Of a stretch of DNA of 64,000 nucleotides, positions 9,007 through 18,452 are shown in pieces (the stretch's first letter is position 1; each line of letters opens with the position of its first letter). The translations under genes and the position numbers were made by a program. The notes under the pieces were generated by a model that was given only the letters and a program-made list of their open reading frames with translations, had not been told where the DNA came from and ran no database searches. Source of the DNA: Bacteroidaceae bacterium (GTDB lineage: Bacteria > Bacteroidota > Bacteroidia > Bacteroidales > Bacteroidaceae); the NCBI GenBank assembly GCA_017650105.1, contig JAGCFO010000015.1:97653-161652 (forward strand), written 5' to 3'.

Positions 9007-10701
9007 TTAATAGCCGGGATTTTGTTCAACAACTCCGTTGGATACATCAATCTCGGTCTGTGGAATGGGGAAGAGTTCGTTCACCCCTTCACGGAAGTAG
9101 AATCCGCGTCTATTAGCACGATTGGCACCATAGGTTTTGATGACTTTGGCTGCACGATGTTGACGTACGAGATCGAAGTAACGATCCCACTCAAAAGCAA
9201 ACTCCATGCGGCGCTCTTGCCAAATCTGATCACGGATGAAGCCGTATCCTCCAGCAACATACAGCTTGGTACTGTTGTTGATGGTATTGACTTGTGCCTT
9301 GCAGGCGTTGAGAATCTCAAGTGCTTTCTCGCGCTCGTCACATTCGTTGAGTGCTTCGGCATACATGAGCATCACGTCTGCATATCTCAGCAGTCGGAAG
9401 TTTCGACCGTTGTCACCCGCGTACTTGGGCTTATCCTTACGTGGGGTATACCATTTCAGCGAGACGTATCGTCCTTCGCCTCCCTGCCATATTTCACCAT
9501 CGGGTGTGTTGCCCTGATGATGGATGCAGAAATCACGCCGAACGTCGGTGCCGAAGATGTTGGTAAGTATCTCGTCGGTAGCAAACATCTTTACGGTACC
9601 TACATCAAAGAACTCGATACCGGCTCCCTCGTTGGTGTCTCCGCCTGTACCGTCGGCACTTTCGTTGAAGACGACTTCAAAGATGGAACCCTTGCAGAAC
9701 TCGCCATCGGCATACCACTGATATACATAAGCCCATTTGCTGCCGTTGTTGAGCGGGCTGCCGTAGTAGTCTTTATACTCAAGGGAGTAGACGCCAGCCA
9801 ATGGGTCAAGGTTGGTGTCAGCTGTCTCATACGGATCGCTCTCGGTGTTGAGGCTCTGGGGCTTGAACCATAGGCGCTGGCGCAACGCTTCCCAGTTCTC
9901 GGTGCCATCGTATTGAAGCATCTCACCCAAAGTCATGTTTGCCCCTCCTACGAAGTAATCGCCGAGTTGCTTCAGCTGCTCCCATTTTTCGCTATGAATG
10001 CCGGGAGTTGTCTGATACATGATGACTTTCATCAACAGAGCTACTGCTGCACCCTTTGTGGCTTTGCCGGCATGAGAAGTGGCGGTATATCCTGTGGGGA
10101 GCATGATAGCGGCTTCGCGCAAGTCTTTTTCTATGTAGGCGTAGCACTCTTCTAGCGAGGAGCGTGGCACTACAAGTCCCTCCACGCTCTCTTCTTCGGG
10201 ACGGATGGGTACTCCGCCGAATGTCTTTACCAGATTGAAGTAATAAAGGGCACGAAGGAATTTGGCTTGCCCAAGGATGTGGCGCACGCCCTGATAGGCT
10301 GAGTACTGCGTGGTGGAAATCTTCACTCTGTGAATGTTGGCGATGACTTGGTTGGCACGATGAATGCCTCTGTAGTTTACCGTCCAACGCGAGAGTATGA
10401 TAGTGTTGGAAGTGTTGAAACGGAAGTTGACCAGCTGGCCCATCTGCGAGCCCAGTCCTTCGTCTGTGCCGATGATGTTGTCAGCCAGAGCCTCTCCGAA
10501 GCGCCATTCCTGATCGTTATACGAGTCTGACTGGAGCACATCGTACACGGCGTCCAGTGCCGACTGCATTTTATATTGTGTGTCGTAGAAGTTCTCATCG
10601 GTGGCATTGCCTGTTATTTCCTTGTCAAGAAAGTCTTCGCAGCTCGTTGTTAAAACCAATAAGCCGCACACAATCGATAGTTTTGTTAATATCTTATTCA
10701 T
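9007..10701 (-). CDS. SusD/RagB family outer-membrane nutrient-binding lipoprotein
   Basis: The ATG at 10701 (MNKILTKLSIVCGLLVLTTSC) is chosen because it places a lipoprotein signal at the N-terminus; the longer frame to 10764 adds 21 residues before it. About 564 residues, normal for the family. SusD hallmarks are present: EDFLDKE after the lipid Cys, TPR-like helices (LGQAKFLRALYYFNLVKTFGGVP), and the C-terminal FRLLRYADVMLMYAEALNE and LWQERRMEF-type block (QIWQERRMEFAFEWDRYFDL). SusD caps the SusC barrel and binds oligosaccharide at the cell surface. It follows susC directly, as expected. Confidence 0.97.
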   Translation of the reverse strand: MNKILTKLSIVCGLLVLTTSCEDFLDKEITGNATDENFYDTQYKMQSALDAVYDVLQSDSYNDQEWRFGEALADNIIGTDEGLGSQMGQLVNFRFNTSNTIILSRWTVNYRGIHRANQVIANIHRVKISTTQYSAYQGVRHILGQAKFLRALYYFNLVKTFGGVPIRPEEESVEGLVVPRSSLEECYAYIEKDLREAAIMLPTGYTATSHAGKATKGAAVALLMKVIMYQTTPGIHSEKWEQLKQLGDYFVGGANMTLGEMLQYDGTENWEALRQRLWFKPQSLNTESDPYETADTNLDPLAGVYSLEYKDYYGSPLNNGSKWAYVYQWYADGEFCKGSIFEVVFNESADGTGGDTNEGAGIEFFDVGTVKMFATDEILTNIFGTDVRRDFCIHHQGNTPDGEIWQGGEGRYVSLKWYTPRKDKPKYAGDNGRNFRLLRYADVMLMYAEALNECDEREKALEILNACKAQVNTINNSTKLYVAGGYGFIRDQIWQERRMEFAFEWDRYFDLVRQHRAAKVIKTYGANRANRRGFYFREGVNELFPIPQTEIDVSNGVVEQNPGY

Positions 10702-10767
10702 GATGATTTCGGTTGAATGATATAAATTCTTTCTTCGTATGTTCAGAAATATAAGATGGCGCATTCG

Positions 10768-13700
10768 TTAGATACCAAGTTTAATGCCGAACGTAAAGGA
10801 GCGGGCTTGCGGGTAGTTGCCTTGGTCTACTCCCATACTGAGATTGTTGCCTTCAGTGCCTACCACCTTTCCAACTTCGGGGTCGAAGCCGTTGTAGGAG
10901 GTGAGGGTGAGGAAGTTGTATCCCGTAAGCGAGAATGCCAGATCCGAAATCTTCATTCGTTTGATAAGAGGCTGAGGTACGGTGTACGTCAGTTTCAGTT
11001 CTTTCAGTCGGAGATATGAGCCGTCGTGGATGAAGAAGTCGCTGGCGCGGAAGTTCCGTGCAGCATCACCATTGTCAAGATCGGGAACCTTAGCGTCGAG
11101 GTTGAGGGGGAAGAATTCGCGTCCCGATGCCAGTTGGCCCGACCAATGCTGGCTGCGGATATCGGCATACACGTTGCCTGCTCCCGCATTGTAGAGATAA
11201 TAGTCGGTGACGTTGAATACTTTGTTGCCTGTCTGCCCGTAGAAGAAGGCGCTTAAGTCAAAGTTCTTGTATCCCACGGAAACGGGAACTCCGAATATAA
11301 ACTTCGGCAATGGACTTCCGAGATAGGTGCGGTCTTCGGCTGTGATGTTGTTGTCACCGTTCAAGTCTTTGAAACGGAAGTCTCCAGGACGTGTGGTCTG
11401 CTCCGAGTCGTTCTTGCCCGGGTCATACTGTGCGCTGGCGTATATCTCATCCCACGAGTTGAAGATGCCGTCGGTGATATAACCGAAGAAGCATCCGATG
11501 GGAAGCCCTACGGCAGTTTTTGTCACGTAGTCAACAATGCTCGACTCGCTTAGGTACGAGCCATAGATGGGTTCGTTGCCCGTTCCCAGGTTGGTGACGC
11601 GGTTTTCAAGCCACGAGAAGTTGAAGCCTGCCTCGTAGCGCCAGTTGCGCCCGATGTTGTCACGCCATTTCAAGTCAAACTCAAGTCCGTAGTTGCGTAC
11701 GGCTCCGGCGTTCGTCATAGGCGAGCTGTTGAGCCCTGCGCTGCTCACAGTGGGCACACGCAGCAACATGTCTGTTGTCTCGCGATTGAAGTATTCGCCC
11801 GTAAACATCAGCCTGTTCTCAAAGAAGGAGAAGTCGAAACCTGCGTTGAAGCTCTCACATTTCTCCCAGCGTATGTCGTCGTTGCCGAGGACTGTGGCGG
11901 TAGAGCCTTCCCAGATGCTGTGGTTGCCGAGTCCGTAGGAGTAGTTGAAACCTGAAGATAGGTAGGTGTAGCGTGCAAGTTCGTCGATGCGATTATTTCC
12001 GAGGATACCCCATCCCACGCGCAACTTTCCGAGGCTCAGCCAGTCGGCATTCTCCATCCACTCCTCTCCGCTGAACTTCCATCCGAGGGAGACGGAGGGA
12101 AAGACACCCCAGCGGTTTTTCTTCGAGAATTTTGAGCTGCCGTCGGCACGTACGTTAGCTTGCAGCAGATACACGTCGTTGAGGCTGTAGTTGATACGCC
12201 CTATGAATCCTATGGCTGTCCATTCACGGTCAAGACCATATGTTTTGTCTCCTGTGTAGGCACTTGAGAGATAGTGGAAGGCATCCTCGTTGCTGGGGGT
12301 GCCGCTGCGGTACGACTGCTGATAGCTGCTCTTGTAGCCTTCGGCAGTCTGTCCTGCAAGGATGGTGATGTCGTGATGCGAATCTTTCCAGGCGAACGTC
12401 AGTAGGTTGTTGATTTCCCATTTGTCGACGTTCAACTGGTACTTGTAAACCTGTGCCAGTGAGGTAGGCATCACGAAATCCTCGTTCAGTCCCCACACTT
12501 CGCTAAAGTTGTCGTCGGTTTGATGGGTGTTGTAGTATGATGTCTTGAACTGGTATGTCAGCACCTTCAGCAACTTGGCGTCGAGACTCAGGTTCATGTC
12601 GAGTCGGTTGCGGTTCATGGCCTCGTTGTCTCTGTCGAGCACGGCAAGGGGGTTGTTGCTGTACCAGAATCCCTTGTTGTCGTGCAGATAGGTCATGGGA
12701 CTCTCGTAGAGAGCCTGTTTCAAAATGCTTGACGAGCCTTCGGGAACGCCTTCCCTCTGCTCGTTGGTGTATGACATGTTGGCGTTCATGCCCAGCCATT
12801 TGGCAAGCTCGGTGCGCACGTTCATACGAGCGTTGAGTCGGTCGTACGAAGACGTCTGGATGATACCTTTCTCGTCGTAGTAGCTCAGGCTGGTGAGATA
12901 TTGTGTCTTGTTGCTGCCGCCCGACACGCTGATGCCGTGCTGTGTCTTGATACCGGTCTGAGAAATGGCATCCCAGTAATTGCCGGCTGAGTTGTTGCGA
13001 ATGGTGTCGACGAGCAACTGCTTGTATTCGTCATAGTGGTATCCGCCGTTTCCGTCGGAGGTCATGTAGAGCTGCCCGTTTTCAGAGTAGCGTTTCGTGT
13101 CGTTGATGTAGTCGTACATCAGCGCATACTGTTCTACGTCCATCACGTCGATTTTCTTCCATGGGTTGGAGAATCCGACGTATCCGTCGTAGGTGATTTT
13201 TGTCTTGCCTTCCTTACCGCTCTTGGTGGTGATGGCGACGACTCCGTTTGCAGCGCGTGAGCCGTAGACGGCACTTGAGGCGGCATCCTTGAAGATTTCT
13301 ACACCGTCGATGTCGTTGGGGTTCAGGTAGTCGATGTTATCGACGATGAATCCGTCAACCACATACAGCGGGTCGGCGTCGTTCACGGTACCCGTACCGC
13401 GAATCTTGATGGTTGTGTTGCTGCCGGGGGCTCCTGTGTTCTGTATGATGTTCACACCCGCAGCGCGTCCCTGCAGTGCCTGCAGCGCGTTGGCGACAGG
13501 CTGGTTGTTGATTTCTTTGTTAGAGATGGATGAGATAGAGCCTGTGATGTCGCTCTTCTTCTGCACTCCGTAGCCGATGACAACCAGTTCGTCGAGTTCC
13601 TCTACTGTTGTTGTCATCTGTACGTTGATGATGCGTCGGTTGCCCACCGACACCTCTTTCTTATCATACCCCATGTATGTGAAAACGAGGGTGGCACCTT

Positions 13701-13908
13701 GGCTGACGCTGATGCTGTAGTTGCCGTCGATGTCGGTCACCACTCCGTTGTTGGTGCCTTTCTCAAGCACGGTGGCACCGATGAGTGTCTCCTGACTCTT
13801 GTCGTCGACGACTGTGCCTGTGACGGTAATCTTTTGGGCAAACGAAGCCGATGTTATCAGCAGGGTAGCAGCGAGTAGCGTCAGTCTTTGAAACAATTGC
13901 TTAAGCAT
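10768..13908 (-). CDS. SusC/RagA family TonB-dependent outer-membrane transporter
   Basis: 1046 residues with signal peptide (ends TSASFAQ). Residues ~27-105 are a carboxypeptidase-regulatory-like domain (GTVVDDKSQETLIGATV, DIDGNYSI). The SusC linker (VVIGYGVQKK) and plug (ALQALQGRAAGVNI, IRGTGTVNDADPLYVVDGF, DAASSAVYGSRAANGVV) follow, then a 22-strand barrel with the usual C-terminal block (DPEVGK, NYPQARSFTFGIKLGI). It imports oligosaccharides using TonB-ExbBD energy and pairs with the SusD just downstream. It is the first gene of the locus; no SusR, HTCS or sigma/anti-sigma regulator is visible immediately upstream, so regulation is probably encoded elsewhere. Confidence 0.98.
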   Translation of the reverse strand: MLKQLFQRLTLLAATLLITSASFAQKITVTGTVVDDKSQETLIGATVLEKGTNNGVVTDIDGNYSISVSQGATLVFTYMGYDKKEVSVGNRRIINVQMTTTVEELDELVVIGYGVQKKSDITGSISSISNKEINNQPVANALQALQGRAAGVNIIQNTGAPGSNTTIKIRGTGTVNDADPLYVVDGFIVDNIDYLNPNDIDGVEIFKDAASSAVYGSRAANGVVAITTKSGKEGKTKITYDGYVGFSNPWKKIDVMDVEQYALMYDYINDTKRYSENGQLYMTSDGNGGYHYDEYKQLLVDTIRNNSAGNYWDAISQTGIKTQHGISVSGGSNKTQYLTSLSYYDEKGIIQTSSYDRLNARMNVRTELAKWLGMNANMSYTNEQREGVPEGSSSILKQALYESPMTYLHDNKGFWYSNNPLAVLDRDNEAMNRNRLDMNLSLDAKLLKVLTYQFKTSYYNTHQTDDNFSEVWGLNEDFVMPTSLAQVYKYQLNVDKWEINNLLTFAWKDSHHDITILAGQTAEGYKSSYQQSYRSGTPSNEDAFHYLSSAYTGDKTYGLDREWTAIGFIGRINYSLNDVYLLQANVRADGSSKFSKKNRWGVFPSVSLGWKFSGEEWMENADWLSLGKLRVGWGILGNNRIDELARYTYLSSGFNYSYGLGNHSIWEGSTATVLGNDDIRWEKCESFNAGFDFSFFENRLMFTGEYFNRETTDMLLRVPTVSSAGLNSSPMTNAGAVRNYGLEFDLKWRDNIGRNWRYEAGFNFSWLENRVTNLGTGNEPIYGSYLSESSIVDYVTKTAVGLPIGCFFGYITDGIFNSWDEIYASAQYDPGKNDSEQTTRPGDFRFKDLNGDNNITAEDRTYLGSPLPKFIFGVPVSVGYKNFDLSAFFYGQTGNKVFNVTDYYLYNAGAGNVYADIRSQHWSGQLASGREFFPLNLDAKVPDLDNGDAARNFRASDFFIHDGSYLRLKELKLTYTVPQPLIKRMKISDLAFSLTGYNFLTLTSYNGFDPEVGKVVGTEGNNLSMGVDQGNYPQARSFTFGIKLGI

Positions 13909-14040
13909 ATCTGAACTATTTCTTTATGTAAGTATGAGTGTGAGTATGGTATGATTTCTCCCTTTTTGTTTTCACAGAGGGTGAGGAAAAAGCAGCTGAA
14001 AGCCGGTGTATGCCGGCTTTCAGTCACTTGCATGAGTTTG

Positions 14041-15888
14041 TTACTTCACGATTACCTTCTTGCCGCCCACTACGTACATGCCCTGGGGCAGTCCGTTCTG
14101 AGCGTCGTCGGTTGCCACGTTGCGGCGTACCAGCACGCCAGCCATGTTAAAGACATTGGTAGTCTCGGGTTCGGCATCGTTGAGGACTTCCTTTACCTTA
14201 GCCTCATCTTCGGCAATCTCTGCGGGGGTGCGGTATTCGGGCTCCAGATAACCCATGTCGCTCACACCGTCCCAGCCTTCCTTGGTGTACTTGTAGCAGT
14301 ATACACGGTGTGTAGCGTCAGAAGCGAAGATGATGGTGCCGTCCAGGTTACGCAGGGTGTTAACCATGTCGCCTGTGGAGGCAGCGCTCGGGTCGATGTG
14401 TGGGCAGCACACGGGCATTGATGTCTTGCTGTCGAGGCGGTAGAGTCCTGTTCCGCGTCCTTCAGCCCACATCTCGTTGCTCTCATTCATCCAATAGAGG
14501 GAACCGCCGGCAACCACCTGCTCCTTCACCCAGTTGCTGTTGATGCTGGGGAAGAAGTCGCACAGCAGCCACACCTGGTCTGTCTCCTTCTCGCTGTCGA
14601 GGCACCAGAGCTCGCCTCCGTAGTTATCGGAGCGGGCAGCGTCGAATCCGTGAGCGGCACAGTACATATACACTCCGTCGAAGATACAGCCTGGGTCGCT
14701 ATACGAGTTGTGGTCCACGGAGGGCTCTTCCTGCCAGATGTCGTAGATTATGTAGTCGCCTTTCGTCATGTTCGAGCCTGAAATCTCATAACCGTATCTG
14801 GGGTCGTAGCCGCGCCACCATATACGTCCCTGATAAACCTCCCAGCCGGTGCCGAAGGTGCCGGCGTGGTAGCCGATGCCGTTGGCGTCCTTTCCAGGCT
14901 TGGTGTCCTTAATCATGAAAGTGTGCTCGTCACCCTCGCCTCCGGGCTGCACGGCAGCGCCGGGCGTGCCGTCCGTTACCCAGGGCTCGCCTCCGAAGTC
15001 AGGAGTCCATGCCTGGAAGAAGCACTTCTCGTTGTTAAAGTTCTCCAGGTTGTCCAGTCCGCAGTTACGCGTCTGTCCCTCAATGGCTCCCTTCTCCCAG
15101 TTGATGTCCATCACCAGGTAGGTGCCCTCTTCTGTTCCGTCGGTCACCCACAACTCTTCGCCTGTCATCAGGTCCGTCTGGTCACCCTTGAAATAAACAC
15201 GGCGTCCCACACGGATGTAGGCATGGTGTAGGGTGGTGTGGTCTTGTCCGGGGAAGTTCACCTTTGCCTGGTGCTTGCTGTTGCCATTCTCCACCACACG
15301 CTTGGTGCCTGCTACCGTACCATCGGTAATCCAGAGCCACTGCTGAGGACCGTTCTCAGGATCCCAGTCGACGCTCTCATCGTCATAAGCTCCGAACACG
15401 GCGCGTGTCTCATCCATCTGGATGAACCCCTTGGGGTCGCCGTCGCCGAAGGTGTAGCTGTCAACCAGCATGAAGGTTCCTTCCTCCGTTCCATCGCTTA
15501 CCCATGTCTCTTGTCCTGCATCCTCGGTGTAGGCCGAGAAGAGGACTTTGTCGTTCAGACGTCCCAGGTAGCTGGGGTTGGAAGAGCCGGTGCCCGGCAC
15601 GATGTCCTTCACCATGTGAGTTCCTTCGGTTGTGCCGTCGGTCACCCACAGTTCTTCACCGTGAGCGGCGTCAGTAGCAGCAAAGAAGGCATAGTAACCT
15701 TTCTCGGGGCTTCCAGCCACTACGATGTTCTTCTGTTTGTCGGCCTTGCGCTCGGGATTCACGTTGGCTGTAACGCCCTCGGGGAGCAGGTCGATGTACT
15801 CGCCGTCGTCTTGAGCGTTCACAACGGCAGGTGCTGCCATCAGGGCAGCCATAGAAATGAGTAAAAATCTTTTTTTCATAGGCTTCAT
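14041..15888 (-). CDS. Secreted protein with repeated ELWVTDGT(x)GT units and C-terminal sorting-like tail
   Basis: 615 residues, signal peptide ending at VVNAQ (a second ATG three codons in, at 15879, is equally plausible). The body contains at least six copies of a unit with the core E(L/T)W(V/I)(T/S)DGT and G(T)xxVxD, for example ELWVTDGTTEGT, ETWVSDGTEEGT, WLWITDGTVAGT and PWVTDGTPGA. This ELWxTDGT repeat is known from secreted Bacteroidota proteins and is predicted to build a beta-propeller; no enzymatic motif was found. The end (GLPQGMYVVGGKKVIVK) resembles other C-terminal tails in this window. A TAnnTTTG element sits about 75 bases upstream. Function unknown; an extracellular binding or structural role is inference. 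Confidence 0.75.
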   Translation of the reverse strand: MKPMKKRFLLISMAALMAAPAVVNAQDDGEYIDLLPEGVTANVNPERKADKQKNIVVAGSPEKGYYAFFAATDAAHGEELWVTDGTTEGTHMVKDIVPGTGSSNPSYLGRLNDKVLFSAYTEDAGQETWVSDGTEEGTFMLVDSYTFGDGDPKGFIQMDETRAVFGAYDDESVDWDPENGPQQWLWITDGTVAGTKRVVENGNSKHQAKVNFPGQDHTTLHHAYIRVGRRVYFKGDQTDLMTGEELWVTDGTEEGTYLVMDINWEKGAIEGQTRNCGLDNLENFNNEKCFFQAWTPDFGGEPWVTDGTPGAAVQPGGEGDEHTFMIKDTKPGKDANGIGYHAGTFGTGWEVYQGRIWWRGYDPRYGYEISGSNMTKGDYIIYDIWQEEPSVDHNSYSDPGCIFDGVYMYCAAHGFDAARSDNYGGELWCLDSEKETDQVWLLCDFFPSINSNWVKEQVVAGGSLYWMNESNEMWAEGRGTGLYRLDSKTSMPVCCPHIDPSAASTGDMVNTLRNLDGTIIFASDATHRVYCYKYTKEGWDGVSDMGYLEPEYRTPAEIAEDEAKVKEVLNDAEPETTNVFNMAGVLVRRNVATDDAQNGLPQGMYVVGGKKVIVK

Positions 15889-15961
15889 TTTTTTGTTGAT
15901 AAGAAGGTTGAACTATAGTGTTTTTCCGATTGCGTGCTTTTCCTTATTAATTTAAACACCG

Positions 15962-15969
15962 CAAATATA
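15962..15969 (-). promoter_or_regulatory. -7 type promoter element for the TDGT-repeat gene
   Basis: TATATTTG on the minus strand, matching the Bacteroidota TAnnTTTG consensus, about 75 bases before the start codon. No well-spaced TTTG at -33 was seen. Confidence 0.45.
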
Positions 15970-16170
15970 ACGTTTTTTTTCTTTCAGTGTACTCACAAAG
16001 GCGATTTTAACATTTCAAAAAATAATCAAACGCTCTTTGCAATATCCATGTTCAACCTACTTACGGCTATTTGCATGTGATGAGGGAAAACCCGGCGAAT
16101 CGGAATTATTACTTCTTAGAAGGTATGAAGCAAGTTCTAACCTATTTATGCGAGCCTGTCGAAACAAGCC

Positions 16171-17385
16171 TTATTCGCTCTCCTTACCTCTTCTTATAGG
16201 GAAGTAGCGCCCGTAGGTGAGCATACGCCACAGCCATTCCAGGGGACCGAAACGGAACCCTTGCAGCCACGCGCGGCTTAGCACCACTTGCAAGATGAAT
16301 ATGCCCAGTGCTGTCAGCTCCACCAGCGCCAAGTTCATCGATGCCCCAAGCCCGAAGCCAAAGCCGTAGAAGATGATGATGCCAGCCACCGAGTGCCCTA
16401 TGTAGTTCGTCAAGGCCATGCGTCCTGGAGCTGCCACCCACTTCATTAGTCGCTGGCAACGTCCTCGCCTGTGCAGCAGGCACAGTGTGCTGATGTATGC
16501 CAACACCAGTGTAGTCACGCTCAGCGTATAAAGTAGGGCATTCATGGTGTCGCTCCACGGATGGCTATGCGTGGCGCTCCACGCATACAGTGCCGAGATG
16601 GGGATACCTAGCACATAAGACCATACGCAGCATTTTTTCAGCGGGAGCTCTTCCAGACACGCATACAGCTGGTGCTTGCCTGCCAGGTAGCCCAGAATGA
16701 ACAGTCCCAACACTTTCAGTAGTCGGTGTCCTTCCACGAACTCCCACATCCTCTCCACAGCCCCCTGCTTCAGGAAGGCGAACATCTGCGGGTAGGAGTG
16801 CGCGTCGCGAAGCCATGTGGCGAAGTTCTCCTCCGTGATGCCCTCTGCCGCGGCCTGTTTCCACCAAGCGCGGTAGAAGGGAGCGCTGAAGTCTATGCCT
16901 GCATACTCCGTCAGAGCCACCAGGCCTATGGGCACCGTTATCAGCACGGCAGCCCATGTCAGCAGAGCCTTGTCACTGCATTTCACAAACAGCGTCAGCA
17001 GCAGCCCTCCTGTGGCGTACAGTAGCAGAATGTCGCCGCTCCACAGCAGCATCATGTGGCACAACCCTATCAGTGCGAGTATCGCCATCCTGCGGCAGAA
17101 GAGACGTTTCCCGTGGCGTGCTATGATAAGCGAGAATCCTAAGCCGAAGAGCAGCGAGAAGATGGTGTAGAACTTTCCGTCAATGAACATATACTGTGCA
17201 AAGCGTACCACTCCGTCCGCTGACGAGTGGGGCAGAGCCGCCCGCTCTGCCGGTGAAAGGAATGTCCACAGCGCAAACTCCGGCAGGTTAGCCAGCACGA
17301 TGCCAGCCAGCGCCAGCCCCCTGAGGGCGTCAAGAATGATGTAACGTTCCTTTTCGGTTGTAGGGCCGAGGTGCGAAGTGCTCAT
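16171..17385 (-). CDS. DUF418 (YeiB-like) multi-pass membrane protein
   Basis: 404 residues with about ten hydrophobic segments. The N-terminus ERYIILDALRGLALAGIVLANL is the DUF418/YeiB signature that is also seen in acyltransferase-like heparan N-acetyltransferase relatives, and MFIDGKFYTIFSLLFGLGFSL is a second conserved block. The C-terminal half (APGRMALTNYIGHSVAGIIIFYGFGFG) matches the DUF418 domain proper. Inner-membrane protein; the family's reaction is not established. Single gene with about 280 bases of non-coding sequence on each side; there is no obvious link to the secreted proteins around it. Confidence 0.9.
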   Translation of the reverse strand: MSTSHLGPTTEKERYIILDALRGLALAGIVLANLPEFALWTFLSPAERAALPHSSADGVVRFAQYMFIDGKFYTIFSLLFGLGFSLIIARHGKRLFCRRMAILALIGLCHMMLLWSGDILLLYATGGLLLTLFVKCSDKALLTWAAVLITVPIGLVALTEYAGIDFSAPFYRAWWKQAAAEGITEENFATWLRDAHSYPQMFAFLKQGAVERMWEFVEGHRLLKVLGLFILGYLAGKHQLYACLEELPLKKCCVWSYVLGIPISALYAWSATHSHPWSDTMNALLYTLSVTTLVLAYISTLCLLHRRGRCQRLMKWVAAPGRMALTNYIGHSVAGIIIFYGFGFGLGASMNLALVELTALGIFILQVVLSRAWLQGFRFGPLEWLWRMLTYGRYFPIRRGKESE

Positions 17386-17659
17386 GTGTTCAGTCTGTCA
17401 CTCGTTTATCCTCTGCAAATGTAAGCCATTGAGAAACAAAATCCAACAAATCCCCCTACAAATCTTGACTCTTCCCTGAAAATACTACCCTAACCACTTT
17501 TGCCGAAGGCTTAGATGCGGAGTCGGCAACGAAACAGACACCTCCGCTTAAGAAGGGAGGAAGAAAGGAGGCAGGGATTCGCTTTTAGGTTTACTTTTTC
17601 TGTACATTGTTTATCGAGACTAACTCTTTCGTCCCTGCCTCCTATTATGTGCCTTTGGG

Positions 17660-18439
17660 TTACTTTATCAGCACTTTCTTGCCGTTTTGGATGTAGATAC
17701 CTTGGGTGGGAGTGGTGACTGGACTTCCTTGTAGGTCGTAGAAAATGGTTTTGTCCATTATGGTATCGGCTGTGCCGATGTCCGTAGACAAAGCTTTAAA
17801 GTCTTCGGCTGAGAACAGGCAACTCTCACCGTCGTAGCAGCCAACGAAACGAGAATAGGAACCATCGTCTATTAAGTTTGCGAACTCAAATAGACCAAAG
17901 GAACTGCCTACTCCATCCACAGCATATCGTTTAGGCCAAGCCGGGATTCTTGCATCACTAAGGGCAAGAAAACGGTGACTTTCGTGGTTCCTGTCTTCCG
18001 TTTGTCCCACCTCGCTTACAATCATGTCGTTACATACGAACGCCCCCATTTGACAATGGCTCCCCTTCTGGACATTGAAATCATAAAGCGTCACCCACTG
18101 CTCCATTGGGAACGGCGCATAAAAGGCCGGATTATCGATAAGAGCATAAAGCATCACTTTTCCATTCTCCTCGTAGCCATAAGCATATAATTCCCTACCA
18201 TCCATTCCGTCGGAGATAATCTCCCTGCAGTTGTGACCGTCAAAAGATACATTGTCGCCTACTTTCAAGACGAAGTCGGACTTTACGTAACCTTCCTTTC
18301 CGTCTTCTTCTCTCTGATTGTCTGGCTCAAGATGCTCATACCGCCAGTTGCGCCCCTCAGCAAACATTTTTTGTGCTTTCACCTGACTAATCGCTGATAT
18401 TGATGTCAGCAACAACCAAAACAAACATATCTTCCTCAT
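17660..18439 (-). CDS. Secreted protein of unknown function with C-terminal sorting-like tail
   Basis: 259 residues, signal peptide (MRKICLFWLLLTSISAISQVKAQ). No family recognised. The middle is rich in aromatic and acidic residues with no catalytic motif seen. The end (TIFYDLQGSPVTTPTQGIYIQNGKKVLIK) is the same type of tail as in the TDGT-repeat and GH43/LRR proteins: a FYDLQG strand, then GIYI-x-NGKK. It begins 13 bases after the C25 peptidase stop codon on the same strand, so it is likely co-transcribed with that peptidase and may assist or accompany it. Confidence 0.7.
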   Translation of the reverse strand: MRKICLFWLLLTSISAISQVKAQKMFAEGRNWRYEHLEPDNQREEDGKEGYVKSDFVLKVGDNVSFDGHNCREIISDGMDGRELYAYGYEENGKVMLYALIDNPAFYAPFPMEQWVTLYDFNVQKGSHCQMGAFVCNDMIVSEVGQTEDRNHESHRFLALSDARIPAWPKRYAVDGVGSSFGLFEFANLIDDGSYSRFVGCYDGESCLFSAEDFKALSTDIGTADTIMDKTIFYDLQGSPVTTPTQGIYIQNGKKVLIK

Positions 18440-18452
18440 CTCTTTTAAAAAA

